In this document: piece after piece, positions 33,440 to 43,775 of the stretch
Numbering within the stretch: position 1 is the first letter of the stretch
Layout of the letters: the number at the start of each line of letters is the position of its first letter
Source: Bubalus kerabau
Taxonomy: Eukaryota > Chordata > Mammalia > Artiodactyla > Bovidae
Assembly: GCF_029407905.1 (NCBI RefSeq)
Contig: NC_073645.1
Span: 46,005,501-46,069,500 of the forward strand
Direction of reading: 5' to 3'
Length of the DNA stretch: 64,000 nt
Notes under the pieces: model-generated
Database searches by the model: none
Told to the model about the DNA's origin: nothing
The model's input: the letters and a program-made list of their open reading frames with translations, nothing else
Translations under genes and position numbers: made by a program

Positions 33440-33855
33440 CCATATCCTGTCACAGCGTCATAGTTCATGGAACATGCTTCCCTATCCCTTGAGCTTGGAC
33501 TTAGCCGCATGATTCGCTTTAGACAATGAGATTGTGAAGAATGTGGCTGAATCAGAGGCTCGACGTGTGTTGCAGGCCTGGGCTGGCTCTCTTGTGCTTT
33601 GAATCCTTAATGAGAACAACACCAACACATCCTGAGAAGCCACTGCTGCTTCCAGCAAGGCTCTAAACTAAACACATGTGGAGCAGACCCAACTCAACTT
33701 GCAGCCTGGAGCCAAGTGATTCCCCCACACAGCTGGAATTCGCACTGCCTCAGCTGACCTATAAACACATGAACAAGGGGGAAACGCGTGTTACAAGGTG
33801 TATGTTGGAGTTTTGTTACACAGCATTATCGTGGCAGTAGCTGACTGATGCATGC
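33440..33855 (+). mobile_element. Ancient MaLR-like LTR
   Basis: Phrases typical of mammalian MaLR/MLT1-class LTRs occur in order: 'gagcttggacttagccgcat' GATTCGCTTTAGACAATGAGA, a central CTGAGAAGCCACTGCTGC, and the end 'gttttgttacacagcattat' CGTGGCAGTAGCTGACTGATGC. An old solo LTR without internal genes. The exact subfamily is uncertain. Confidence 0.6.
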
Positions 33856-34119
33856 CCTCAGTGGGCTGGTGTGAAGATTCATGACTCAGTGACTGAGAAA
33901 CACCAAACACAATTCTTAGACCCTAGTTAGAGTTCAGGGACGTTAGCTATTATCAGTAATCAGTGCTATGGAAAGTGGCTTTGCATGTAACAGTCACATG
34001 AGAACTGTTATTCAATTGGTTAATTGAATTCATGAACAAATATTAGTTGAGTAAAGATTCTATGAGACAGTGCATGCACATCAGAAAACTGGAAGACCAA
34101 GGACCTGCCATGATCCCCA

Positions 34120-34265
34120 AATTACATTCGTTCACTCATTCATTCATTCATCCGGCAGACATTCCCTGAACCCTTGCTGTGGGCCACACACTGGCATGAA
34201 GGTGGGAGCTACTAAGACGGTTAAGTCTCCATGCCCTCCTAAGAATGCGGACCTACAGCACCCTA
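34120..34265 (-). mobile_element. L2 LINE 3' end
   Basis: 'cattcattcattcattcatc' CGGCAGACATTCCCTGAACCC then 'gtgggccacacactggcatg' is the complement of the L2 terminus and its TGAATGAA repeat. Confidence 0.7.
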
Positions 34266-34289
34266 CCATGTGACATACCCCACGAAGCA

Positions 34290-34440
34290 TTCCCCCTGTG
34301 CTATATCATTTGCCCTTCACAACAGCATCGTGAGCCACTATTATTGAATCCCCGTTTTTCAGGTGAGGAGACTGGGGCTCAGAAACAAAGCCACACAGGC
34401 AAAGACCAAAGGCCCATCTATGCCTTCAGTGTGCACTAGT
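34290..34440 (-). mobile_element. MIR SINE fragment
   Basis: 'cctgtgctatatcatttgcc' onward then 'ccgtttttcaggtgaggaga' CTGGGGCTCAGAAAC is the MIR core complement. Confidence 0.65.
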
Positions 34441-34559
34441 GTCAGTGAATTCAAGCTCACGGCGGGCACACCCATCAGGTAAGCGCAGTGAGAGCAGAGG
34501 AAAGAGGTGGACACAGCTGTGTCAGTCTCCTGGCCTTGTGCGTGTGAGTTGCTCAGGAA

Positions 34560-34690
34560 ATATTGAGGCTCGGAGACCCAGGTTCTGCTTCTGCCATCAG
34601 CTGTCTGTAAGACCTTGAGCCCCTCTCTCACTCTCTTTCCCCACCTGGAGGGAGGAAGGACCTTGAACACTGCAGCTCTGGGATCTTATA
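34560..34690 (+). mobile_element. MIR SINE fragment
   Basis: 'gagacccaggttctgcttct' GCCATCAGCTGTCTG, 'taagaccttgagcccctctc' and a diverged core. It abuts the minus-strand MIR at a short distance. Confidence 0.55.
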
Positions 34691-34944
34691 ACGCTGCTGA
34701 TACAAGAGGCATGGCTGTTGGAAGTTCATTTTAAAGGAATAAAGTGATGGGAATCACAGTTCCAGGAACTGGCCCAACAACTTGAAAATGGAAAGAACAG
34801 ACCACTTGGGAAAGGAGACAAGGTCAGGCCATGGGCACTGCTCATTACAAGCCCCTACTCAACAGCCACAACGCTGCTTTCGGTCACTGCACTATAGAAG
34901 CGTGGAGACCAGAGCGTTTGGGGTCTCCCCAGATCCTCCTATCA

Positions 34945-35157
34945 GAATGGATGCTCCTTTTATTTTTAAATATTTATTCAATTTTAAATTTGGCTGCAGC
35001 GGGTCTTAGTTGTGGCATGTGGGATCTTTGCTCTTCATTGGAGCATGAGGATCTTAGTCTCGGCACAAGGGATCTGGTTCCCTGAACAGGGATTGAACCC
35101 AGCCCCCTGCATTGGGAGCGCAGAGTCTTAGCCACTGGACCACCAGGGAAGTCCCAG
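34945..35157 (-). mobile_element. CHR-type tRNA-Glu SINE
   Basis: On the + strand: A/T-rich 'tttaaatatttattcaattt', 'ggctgcagcgggtcttagtt' GTGGCATGTGGGATC, 'gaacagggattgaacccagc' and 'ccactggaccaccagggaag' TCCC. A full-length minus-strand CHR SINE, and the first lineage SINE after the CpG-island interval. Confidence 0.93.
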
Positions 35158-35869
35158 GAATGTCCCCTTTTATATGTCAGAGGACTTACTTATCCCCTTA
35201 ATTTTCAGTTAACGCTTTAGCAGAGCCTGGTATACTTTATTCCCAAATGTGAGGCTCTTTGCACAGGGACAGCCTGGGGAGGGGAGGGCGGGCACGGGGC
35301 GGGAAGCTACTGGAGTCAGAGTTCCTGCGCTGGGGAGAGCCCCCCTGGGGACGATGGGGGTCCCTGGGCCTCAGTGCACCAGCTCTCAAATTTGTTTCGG
35401 TGGACGTGGCTTCAGCTCTCTGCCACCGGTAACGACCTGCCTCCAGCCCTGTGACTTTGACGAATTTAGACTGCTCGGTAACCTGAAGTGCATTTCAATT
35501 TCATAAATTTAAAAATACTCCGGTTAGACAGATCCCTTCTGCAGTAATGCATCCATTAAGTGCACTTTAAGCCAATTTTGGTATGCTAATCCATCACAAA
35601 TCGACGTGAAATTTAGGTTCTTGTGAAAATTTCCTACACTCGATCCAAAACCTCAACTGGACTTAGGATAATAGCAAATACCTTAAAGCTGTGGACTTCA
35701 ACTCTGTTTCAAAACTTCAGTGAAGAAAGCAACAGGCCAGTTTTAAACAAACACCAGAACAGGTGTATTTACATAAGAGCTGCCTATTCTAACGGGGTGG
35801 CCCAGGGGGTCAGTTCATTTGCTCTCAAGATGTTCCCATAGCTGAAGGCTTTAGAACTCTACTTTGGAG
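35158..35869. other. Unique block with candidate conserved element
   Basis: Repeat-free. From about 35455 to 35720 the sequence turns AT-rich and motif-dense, including the palindromic NKX-like pair TTAAGTGCACTTTAA (35556-35570) and 'gtatgctaatccatcac'. A GC-rich patch lies at 35275-35360. No gene recognised. Confidence 0.4.
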
Positions 35870-35990
35870 ATCCCTCCAGGGAAATCTGAGAGACCATAAG
35901 CCCTTTGAGGGTGAGAACAGGGTCATGTAAGTCTCCCAAACCCTAGCTCAGAGCCTGAGGCAGCAGACACGCTCAGTCAATTTCCAGTGA
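35870..35990 (+). mobile_element. L2 LINE 3' end remnant
   Basis: 'agccctttgagggtgagaac' AGGGTCATGTAAGTCTCCC, 'tagctcagagcctgaggcag' and TCAGTCAATTTCCAGTGAATG match the end of L2 (…GGGCAGGGA…AGAGCCTGGCACA…AATAAATG). Confidence 0.55.
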
Positions 35991-36099
35991 ATGCTCCAGT
36001 TGGAATTTCCTGGCTTGATTAGCAATTTATCCACCAAACTATTTTCTAAAATCAAATGCTTTCCCCACCAATGAAGCCTGGGGATCCTACACGCACAGG

Positions 36100-36440
36100 C
36101 AGAAACCTCTGAAGGAAAATCGGAAGAGGACTCCAAGCAGTTTTAGTGATGACAATGTCATCACCTCTTTATCCTCCGCGAGTCAGCGTGTGGCCAGTAA
36201 TTGGAGATACGAAGAACCTACGGGTGATGAGAGAGACATAATGTCATTGTTATCACCGTCTAAGACTGTGTCGCTACCAGCTGTTGACGGGCATCGCCTA
36301 TTAACTGGATGTTTTTAGCTGCATAATAGACACTTAGCCAATAAAGTTTACAGCCGATAGCATTTTCACTTACTTGTTTCTGTCATAAGATCTCCAACCC
36401 ACCCAACACAAAAATTAGCTGTTGATTTGGTAAATTTAGA
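36100..36440. other. Candidate enhancer with palindromic TGACA sites
   Basis: A repeat-free AT-rich block. It opens with the perfect 19-bp palindrome GTGATGACA-A-TGTCATCAC (36146-36164), followed by a MARE-like GAGTCAGC, 'gccagtaattggagatac', and a second, looser inverted pair, GGTGATGAG to TTATCACC (36223-36259). I interpret it as a possible cis-regulatory module for homeodomain/bZIP factors. Conservation is untested. Confidence 0.4.
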
Positions 36441-36799
36441 GCAGCACTGCCTGCCCTAGTTGTGAAATACCTGAGCCTTCTAAATACAGTCCACTTTCCC
36501 GGTTGAGCATTTAATGCAGGGGAGTGACACAGCCACACTCAGAGGCTCCTAGCAGGTCGTGGTAATTTGCACCCCCTTCCCTGCCCACCTTTGCGGCTGG
36601 GTCCAACCCAGACCAGACCTGCTTCACCCCTCACTACCCCAGTTCTCTGAATTCCCCACCACACACCTGCCCAGAGGCCTGAGGCAGGCACCCCAGTGTC
36701 ATCCTTAACTCTTGGCCCTTATACCAACCCCCCCATCTCCCATTAGCCATCATCTTCTTCTCAAGCCTGCTGATTTTAGAAGCCTGGGTTGCTTTTTTT
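36441..36799. other. Unique non-coding sequence
   Basis: C-rich toward the right, ending in a T-run at 36793-36804. No gene recognised. Confidence 0.5.
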
Positions 36800-36905
36800 T
36801 TTTTTATGCAGATTCCTAGGCTCCAGAACCAGAGACTCCACTTCAGTAGGTCTAGGGTAAGACTCGAGGATCTGACACTCTGGGAGTGGTGTGTGGGGAT
36901 CTGTA
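36800..36905 (+). mobile_element. MER5A-like DNA transposon fragment
   Basis: 'gcagattcctaggctccaga' ACCAGAGACTCCACTTCAGTAGGTCTAGGGT follows the MER5A (hAT-Charlie) consensus around 'CAGATTCCTAGGCTCCACCC…TCAGTAGGTCTGGGGT'. It is preceded by a T-run. Confidence 0.62.
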
Positions 36906-36974
36906 TAATAAACAACCCTCTTCCCGCTCTTTCCCTTGGGCCTCTTGCAGCAGCTTCTAACTATCTACACTCTC

Positions 36975-37200
36975 TGCCTCCTTTCCTTGACTTCCACTAA
37001 CTGGTTCTTTCTACACACACAGTCAGCATCTTTTCCAGCACACAAATCTGAGCATGTCGGCCCCACAGTTAAACACCTACAATGCCTCCCTTGCACCCAA
37101 AGGTGAGTCCAGCCCACAGTGCCGGGTAGGGTCCAAGGCCCCTCTCTGTGCTGTCTCCCTTCCCAGCTCCAACGTGCCCATCAGCGCTGCTCACACTGCC
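36975..37200 (+). mobile_element. L2 LINE fragment
   Basis: 'ccagcacacaaatctgagca' TGTCGGCCCCACAGTTAAACACC then 'tacaatgcctcccttgcacc' CAAAGGTGAGTCCA follows the L2 pattern (…CACAAATCTGATCATGTCACTCCCCTGCTTAAAACCC…AATGGCTCCC…). Confidence 0.65.
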
Positions 37201-37517
37201 TCCCAAAGTGGCCCAGGGACAACAGACATGGTCGTGCTGAGATGAGTTCTAGGTCAGTGGCATCACCAGGCGTTCCCAGGGACTATCTGCTCTCGGATGA
37301 AGGGTTAACTAGAGAAAAGTTGCTTCCTTACAATTTTCTTCAATGACATTACAATCCAGTGTGAGTATGGGCCCTTCCCTTCCCCAGGATTCACATCCCT
37401 GCCCATGACATGAGGGTAGAACTGGATTCTCTCTTGGGACTGAGCCCCTCCAAGGTGTCATCAGCATCTTGATTACCCATCACAAGGAGTGATGGAAGGT
37501 GGTCCGCTCTCTATCTG

Positions 37518-38107
37518 TATTAGTCTCCTGCAGCTGCGTAACAAATGACCCCAAGCCCAGTGACTTCAAACAGCACCTTCTAACTACCACACGGTAACGT
37601 GGGTCAGAAGCCTGGTAGATCCTCTGCTCTAGGTCTCACAAGAATAAAAGCAAGGGGACAGCAGGGCTGGGCTCTTACCTGCAGGTCCTGGGGTGAAAGC
37701 CCTCCCAAGCCCCTTTCAGGTTGTTGGCAGGACTCATTTCTTTGAGGTTACTGAGACTCCACATCCTCATTGGGTGCTGGTTTGGGTTTGGTCTCTACTC
37801 TCAGAGGCCACCGACACCCCTCCTCACATGGCCCCTTCTATCTGCCAAGCAGCAACAGCATGTCAAGTCCTCCTTATGCTTGGGACCCCTGTGCTTTTTC
37901 TTTCTGGGCTCCTGCGATGACACAGAGCCCACCAAGGAGAGTCCGAACTTTTAATAATGCAGGATAATCTCCTTATCTTGATAAGGTTTACTGATTAGTA
38001 ACCTTAACTGCATCTCAAAGGTTCCTTTTGCCATGTAACCTATACATTCATAGACGTGACCCCAGGGACAAAGGTGATGGGGTTCATTTAAAATTCAGCC
38101 CACCACA
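37518..38107 (-). mobile_element. Ancient LTR-like element, family uncertain
   Basis: It starts 'tgtattagtctcctgcagct' GCGTAACAAATGACC and ends with a CCCACCACA terminus, with a TTGGCAGGACTCATTTCTTTGAGG phrase between. The TG…CA ends and the TTAGT…TAACAAA phrase recur in old mammalian LTR/MaLR-class repeats read in reverse. The orientation call is tentative. Confidence 0.5.
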
Positions 38108-38623
38108 CTTCATTGTTAGGAAATCTGAAAGGTTAGCTCCTCTTGCCCGCATCAGTTCTTCAGGGAACATTTCCTGAGCAGGTCCAGAGATGCCACGCAA
38201 GAGCTCTCAGAACAGCAGCCTTGCCCTCTAGAGGCACACCATCTAACAGGACATGGACAGGGAGAACCAAATGCCAAGCCTATGCCAGGGCCAGAGCAGG
38301 GGCCTGGCAGGGGCAGGCTTTTCATGCACTCAGTAGGAAGCTGGTCTGCACAAGGGTCCCCAACCCCCAGTCATCCAGGTTGCTCGCAGGTTTTGCTTTA
38401 TCTGGGACCTTCTGTACAGTGATTCATTTGCCACGTTCTTTCACTATGCTTACATAGAAGCAATTTACATACTGAAATATATCCAGATAAAGTGTAAGGC
38501 GGCTGGAAGTTGCTTCAATAATGGAGTGTGGGAAGAGTGGGCTGATGATGGCTGGAGCTAGAGAGTGGGATGTCAGGCACCCATCTCTATTTCTGAGCTG
38601 CATTTGGATGTGTCCACAGAATA
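38108..38623. other. Unique non-coding sequence
   Basis: Nothing recognised. Confidence 0.5.
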
Positions 38624-39012
38624 AAGCTGAGTGCCGAAGAACTGATGCTTTTGAACTGTGGTGTTGGAGAAGACTCTTGAGAGTCCCTTGGACTGCAAGG
38701 AGATCCAACCAGTCCATCCTAAAGGAAATCAGTCCTGAATATTCATTGGAAGGACTGATGCTGAAGCTGCAACTCCAATACTTTGGCCACCTGATATGAA
38801 GAACTGACTCATTTGAAAAGACTCTGATGCTAGGGAAGATTGAAGGCAGGAGGAGAAGAGGACGACAGAGGATGAGATGGCTGGATGGCATCACTGACTC
38901 GATGGACATGAGTTTGAGTAGGCTCTGAGAATTGGTGATGGACAGGGAAGGCTGGCATGCTGCAGTCCATGGGGTCGCAAAGAGTCAGACACAACTGAGC
39001 AACTGAACTGAA
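38624..39012 (+). mobile_element. BovB LINE 3' fragment
   Basis: It starts at 'aagctgagtgccgaagaact' in the C-terminal coding region and ends 'gagcaactgaactgaac'. Disrupted by stops, for example TGA within 'ctgatatgaagaac'. Confidence 0.95.
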
Positions 39013-39285
39013 CAGCAAAAAGAGTTTGGGAAAATGTATTTATAAAAGATCATGTGTTTCATCATACATGGGAAAACCACTATCATTCACCATAAAAATT
39101 TGTCCAAAAGTACATATAATTAAAAGACAGCAAAGTGGTCACATTCCAGCAAGGTTACTGATGGGTGTTTTCTCCCTGTTAATACTCCCTGTTAGGAAAA
39201 TTAGCAAGTGTCAGAGTTTTAAGGACTAGTACCCAGAAGGGCTTTCTCACTGAGATGGGTTTAAGAAGACGTAACAGTTTTCTTT
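39013..39285. other. Short unique AT-rich stretch
   Basis: No feature recognised. It separates a BovB tail from a truncated SINE. Confidence 0.5.
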
Positions 39286-39380
39286 GGGCCTTCCCTGGTT
39301 CCTCAGACAATAAAGACTCTGCTTGCAATGCAAGAGACCAGGGTTCAGTCCCTGGGTCAGGAAGATCCCCTGGAGAAGGA
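39286..39380 (+). mobile_element. Bov-tA SINE, head only
   Basis: The tRNA-like head 'gggccttccctggttcctca', B-box 'gggttcagtccctgggtcag' and 'gaagatcccctggagaagga' are present. The Bov-A body is absent, so it is 3'-truncated. Confidence 0.88.
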
Positions 39381-40142
39381 GCCTTCTGTCCCCTCTTTCC
39401 TCAGCCTGGGGGATCCACTGCCTTTGTGCCAAGGTGAAGGAGGACGTATTTTTCCCCAGGTGCCCACTGGGGGCTGAGTTGGAGATGAGTCGCCCACTTC
39501 ACCCACTGCCACTTATGTCCCCCAGAGACTGGGTCTCTGTGAGTCCCGGATGCCCTGCCGTGGGGTTCCCCTGAAACCAGCCTCATGCAGGGCTTCCCTC
39601 CTGCCTCACAGGGCCCGGGACCAGGAAGTCCATCCCTTCAATGTTCACCTCAAAGGGGCTGAGTGGTGCTTCAGGGACCATGACTCAGATATTTTTATGA
39701 CACGGCTTGTCAACCAAACTAAGTCATCCCTTCTCAGGGTGTGATCAGGGCCCATTGGGGTTCTTGCAAAAACAATTACTTCTTTCAATTCAGCCTGAGA
39801 GCTGAGTTGATATTTGAAGAGTGGAGGTATCAAATATTCATAAAGTGAATACATAATTCTTATTTGGAATATTAATTATGGGAAGGGAACAACAGAACCA
39901 GTTGTTTTTTTTTTTTTTTTTTTTTTTTCTATTAAGCCCTGATGAAGGAGCTGTCCCCAGACTCTACTAAAAGCCTAACACAAATAAACAAGATCCCACG
40001 TGCGGCTGCCTGACCTCAGTGAGGATGTGCCCCAGGCAGAGGCCACGATAACAACTGGACCTAAGAAAAGGTCATACCTGGTCTCTCTAGGGCTTTACAA
40101 TTCACAGACACTTCCACATTCATTCAGTCCTTTGGGTTCCTG
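39381..40142. other. Unique sequence with poly-T tract
   Basis: No gene recognised. A T-run of about 24 lies at 39905-39928 with no SINE attached. Confidence 0.5.
39905..39928. repeat. Poly-T tract
   Basis: An uninterrupted T homopolymer of about 24 bases. It could be the reverse-strand poly-A of an unrecognised short retroinsertion. Confidence 0.9.
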
Positions 40143-40347
40143 TTGTTGTTTGGTCGTCAAGTCATGTCTGACTCTTGGCAATCCCATGGACTGCAGCACA
40201 CCAGGCTTCCCTGTCTCGCACCATCACCCAGAGTTTGCCCAAGTGCATGTTCTTTGAATCGGTGATGCCATCCAACCATCGCGCCCTCCGTTGCCGTTGT
40301 CTTCTGCTTTCAGTCTGTCCCAGTGTCAGGGACACACGATGAGTCGC
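40143..40347 (-). mobile_element. BovB LINE 3' tail, minus strand
   Basis: The only BovB piece on the minus strand. On the + strand it reads 'gtcatgtctgactcttggca', CACCAGGCTTCCCTG, 'atcggtgatgccatccaacc' and ends near the complement of GACCCTGATGCTGGGA ('cagtgtcagggac'). Imperfect direct repeats TTGGGTTCCTG (40132-40142) and TTGGGTCCCTG (40348-40358) flank it as a target-site duplication. Confidence 0.88.
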
Positions 40348-40361
40348 TTGGGTCCCTGCCG

Positions 40362-40495
40362 TTGCTATTGTTGTTGCTTAGTCGCTTCAGTCATGTCCGA
40401 CTCTGTGCCACCCTCTGGATTGCAGCCTGCCGGGCTCCTCTGTCCATGGGGTTTTCCAGGCAAGAATACTGCTGGAGTGGGTTGCCACACCTACC
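40362..40495 (-). mobile_element. Bov-A monomer SINE
   Basis: Minus-strand Bov-A: 'tgttgttgcttagtcgcttc' AGTCATGTCCGACTCTGTGCC to 'gctggagtgggttgccacac'. There is a 3-base insertion (CTG) in the usual AATACTGGAG motif. Confidence 0.9.
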
Positions 40496-40558
40496 TCTTA
40501 AAGGTCTATATTTGATGTGTTAAGACACCTTTATATGAAGAAGCAATAGGCTCAGAAA

Positions 40559-40761
40559 AGGGCTCCCCAGGTGGTACAGTGGTAAAGAACTCGTCTGCCA
40601 ATACAGAAGACTCTAGTTTGATCCCTGAGTCAGGAAGATGCCCTAGAGGAGGGAATGACAACCCACTTCAGTACTCTTGCCTGGAAAATTCCATGGACAG
40701 AGGAGCCTAGCAGGCTGCAGTCCAGGGGGTCGCAAAGAGTCAGACAAGACTGAGCGCACAC
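40559..40761 (+). mobile_element. Bov-tA SINE with target-site duplication
   Basis: Full-length plus-strand copy, 'gggctccccaggtggtacag' to 'agacaagactgagcgcacac'. A perfect 11-bp duplication AGGCTCAGAAA flanks it (40548-40558 and 40762-40772). Confidence 0.95.
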
Positions 40762-41784
40762 AGGCTCAGAAAGAGAAAGGGTCTTGCCCAAGGACTCAGC
40801 TAAGCAGTCCTAACTGTAAAGGAAGGATCCAGTCCAAGGGCAGTGCTTTCCCTACTAAACCCTCTTCACTGGGCAGAAGATCTCAGCCTTATTGCAGCCC
40901 TGAGGAAATGCATTCCTATCCGCGTTTTACAGATAAGGGAACTGTAGCTGAGAGGGCTACAGCTGGGCCCCTTCTTCCCAAACGCCCTGTAACATTCACC
41001 CACTCATCCTTCTACCGTCGGGAGGCTCCTGGCACCCTAGGACCCAGACTCACTTCTCCAGGATCAGGGGCGCACGAGGATCGTGGTGTTCGAGGGTGTT
41101 TTCCAGTCCTCATTGCTTTCCAGCTCCGTAGTTCAAAAATATCAACACACCAGCACCACAGAACACAAGGTCTTCTGCACCTTGGCTAACTTCCTGCTGA
41201 CTCAGCCAGGCTGGGAAAGGGCCAACTGTGGTAACTTCTCCGGCCGTGTGAGAGAAATATTTATTGTTGAATGGTCCTCTGTTTAATAAAATGCACTCAG
41301 ACCTCTCTGCTGGGCAGAGAAGATCCCACAAGCGTGGCTGTCGTCCCAAGCCTGTCCCTTTCATGCAGGATGATTCGGGGAGGGGGGGTGGCTCCTGCCT
41401 TCTCTCTGGGTCTAGCAGGGCTTTCGTCTTCTCTCTGCAGAGGCCGGGTGCAGCCACAATTTAGAGGCTGGAGCAGAACTTCTGGTTCCTATTTTCACCC
41501 TGAGGCACTTTTCCTCGATGAGCCTGGCCAAGGTCTTGACCCCTCAGCACCTCCGTGTACCCATCTGTGAAATGGCTAGAATACAATGCAGGTGTTGACT
41601 GACATGTAAAGAGCCTGCCTCTGATCAGGACCAGGGCGCTCCTCCCTGGAGGCCAAACCATGGCTCTCTGTAGACTCAAAAAGAGCCTTTGAAATGCCTG
41701 AGCGTAGCAGAGAAAACGGCAAAGGACTCTGGGGCTCATGAAGACCACCTCTCCTGTTCAGTTGTGTGCGAGACTTTTGATGAT
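40762..41784. other. Unique sequence with two weak MIR traces
   Basis: No gene recognised. 'cgcgttttacagataaggga' ACTG at about 40921-40945 (minus strand) and 'cacctccgtgtacccatctg' TGAAATGG at about 41548-41580 (plus strand) look like MIR cores. Confidence 0.5.
40890..40965 (-). mobile_element. MIR SINE core fragment
   Basis: The complement of the MIR core is visible as 'tttacagataagggaactg' followed by TAGCTGAGAGGG. Short. Confidence 0.55.
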
Positions 41785-43267
41785 GCTTATGGGAAAAACT
41801 AATGATGCTAGTGGAGGTGATGGAATTCCAGTTGAGCTATTTCAAATCCTAAAAGATGATGCTGTGAAAGTGCTGCACTCAATATGCCAGCAAATTTGGA
41901 AAACTCAGCAGTGGCCACAGGACTGGAAAAGGTCAGCTTTCATTCCAATCCCAAAGAAAGGCAATGCCAAAGAATGCTCAAACTACCGCACAATTGCACT
42001 CATCTCACACGCTACTATAGTAATGTTCAAAATTCTCCAAGCCAGGCTTCAGCAATATGTGAACCGTGAACTTCCTGATGTTCAAGCTGGTTTTAGAAAA
42101 GGCAGAGGAACCAGAGATCAAATTGCCAACATCTGCTGCATCATGGAAAAAGCAAGAGAGTTCCAGAAAAGCATCTATTTCTGCTTTATTGACTATGCCA
42201 AAGCCTTTGACTGTGTGGGTCACAATAAACTGTGGAAAATTCTGAAAGAGATGGGAATACCAGACCACCTGATCTGCCTCTTGAGAAACCTGTATGCAGG
42301 TCAGGAAGCAACAGTTAGAACAACAGACTGGGACATGGAACAAAGACTGGTTCCAAATAGGAAGAGGAGTTCATCAAGGCTTATATTGTCACCCTGTTTA
42401 TTTAACTTATATGCAGAGTACATCATGAGAAACGCTGGACTGGAAGAAACACAAGCTGGAATCAAGATTGCCGGGAGAAATATCAATAACCTCAGATATG
42501 CAGATGACACCACCCTTATGGCAGAAAGTGAAGAGTAACTCAAAAGCCTCTGGATGAAAGTGAAAGTGGAGAGTGAAAAAGTTGGCTTAAAGCTCGACAT
42601 TCAGAAAACGAAGATCATGGCATCCGGTCCCATCACTTCATGGGAAATAGATGGGGAAACAGTGGAAACAGTGTCAGACTTTATTTTTCTGGGCTCCAAA
42701 ATCACTGCAGATGGTGACTGCAGCCATGAAATTAAAAGACGCTTACTCCTTGAAAGGAAAGTTATGACCAACCTAGATAGCATATTCAAAAGCAGAGACA
42801 TTACTTTGCCAACAAAGGTCTGTCTAGTCAAGGCTATGGTTTTTCCTGTGGTCATGTATGGATGTGAGAGTTGGACTGTGAAGAAGGCTGAGTGCCGAAG
42901 AATTGATGCTTTTGAACTGTGGTGTTGGAGAAGACTCTTGAGAGTCCCTTGGACTGCAAGGAGATCCAACCAGTCCATTCTGAAGGAGATCAGCCCTGGG
43001 ATTTCTTTGGAAGGACTGATGCTAAAGCTGAAACTCCAGTACTTTGGCCACCTCATGCAAAGAGTTGACTCATTGGAAAAGACTCTGATGCCGGGAGGGA
43101 TCAGGGGCAAGAGGAGAAGGGGACGACAGAGGATGAGATGGCTGGATGGCATCACTGACTCGATGGATGTGAGTCTGAGTGAACTCCGGGAGTTGGTGAT
43201 GGACAGGGAGGCCTGGCGTGCTGCGATTCATGGGGTCACAAAGAGTCGGACACGACTGAGCGACTGA
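41785..43267 (+). pseudogene. BovB reverse transcriptase fragment, broken
   Basis: It encodes RT motifs in order: 'AFIPIPKKGNAKE', 'GFRKGRGTRDQI', the catalytic block 'FIDYAKAFDCV' (about 42184-42216) and RYADDTT (about 42494-42514). A short rearrangement and a 1-base deletion around 42320-42390 replace the usual GVRQGCILSP block with an out-of-frame run. A G-to-T change gives a TAA stop at 42536-42538. The frame then continues from 42554 to the natural stop near 43267. Two lesions plus 5' truncation make it a pseudogene. Confidence 0.9.
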
Positions 43268-43283
43268 TCTGATCTGATCTGAT
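41785..43283 (+). mobile_element. BovB LINE, ~1.5 kb, longest copy here
   Basis: It extends from the RT domain ('aatgatgctagtggaggtga') to the tail (TGATC)n at 43266-43283. It is 5'-truncated: the endonuclease region is absent. The tail repeat is TGATC-type, while the other BovB ends here carry TGAAC. Confidence 0.96.
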
Positions 43284-43565
43284 GGGAACAACTCCTGTCT
43301 GCGGAGAACAGGGTGAGAGAGCTAGTTTCAGAAAGGAGTCCTTTACAGTATATTAGATTCCAAATCCCAGAGACCAGAGACCAGGGAGATTCATGTTTCT
43401 GTTACCTCAACGGTTGCAAAGAATGATGTCAGCATGATGCTCTGTGGAAGAGGTGTATTTCCACATGCCATAATTAGCACCTCGATTCTTGTCCCTTAAG
43501 CCCTCCTGGCTTGCCCCAGGATTGGATATGTTCAGACTGGGAATTGATCACCAGCTTCAGAACTT
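43284..43565. other. Unique spacer
   Basis: Between BovB and the next Bov-tA, with no feature recognised. It includes a small direct repeat 'cagagaccagagaccaggga' at about 43370. Confidence 0.5.
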
Positions 43566-43764
43566 CCTGGTGGCTCAGATGGTAAAGAATCTGCCTGCAA
43601 TGTGGGAGACCCAGGTTCGATCCCTGGGTTGGGAAGATCCCCTGGAGAAGGGACTGGCAACCCACTGCAGTATTCTTCCCTGGGAAATCCCTTGGACAGA
43701 GGAGCCTGGCGGGCTATAGTCCATGGGGTCACAAAGAGTCAGACGAGACTGAGTGAATAACACT
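43566..43764 (+). mobile_element. Bov-tA SINE with target-site duplication
   Basis: Well-preserved plus-strand copy, 'ctggtggctcagatggtaaa' to 'gagactgagtgaataacact'. TTCAGAACTTC flanks it (43556-43566 and 43765-43775). The initial GGG..CTTCC overlaps the duplicated target. Confidence 0.95.
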
Positions 43765-43775
43765 TTCAGAACTTC

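Noticed and set aside
41738..41784. Start of the BovB open frame as a fused host exon
   Set aside because: The 5' extra codons precede recognisable BovB sequence and have no splice site or similarity. They are flank read-through.
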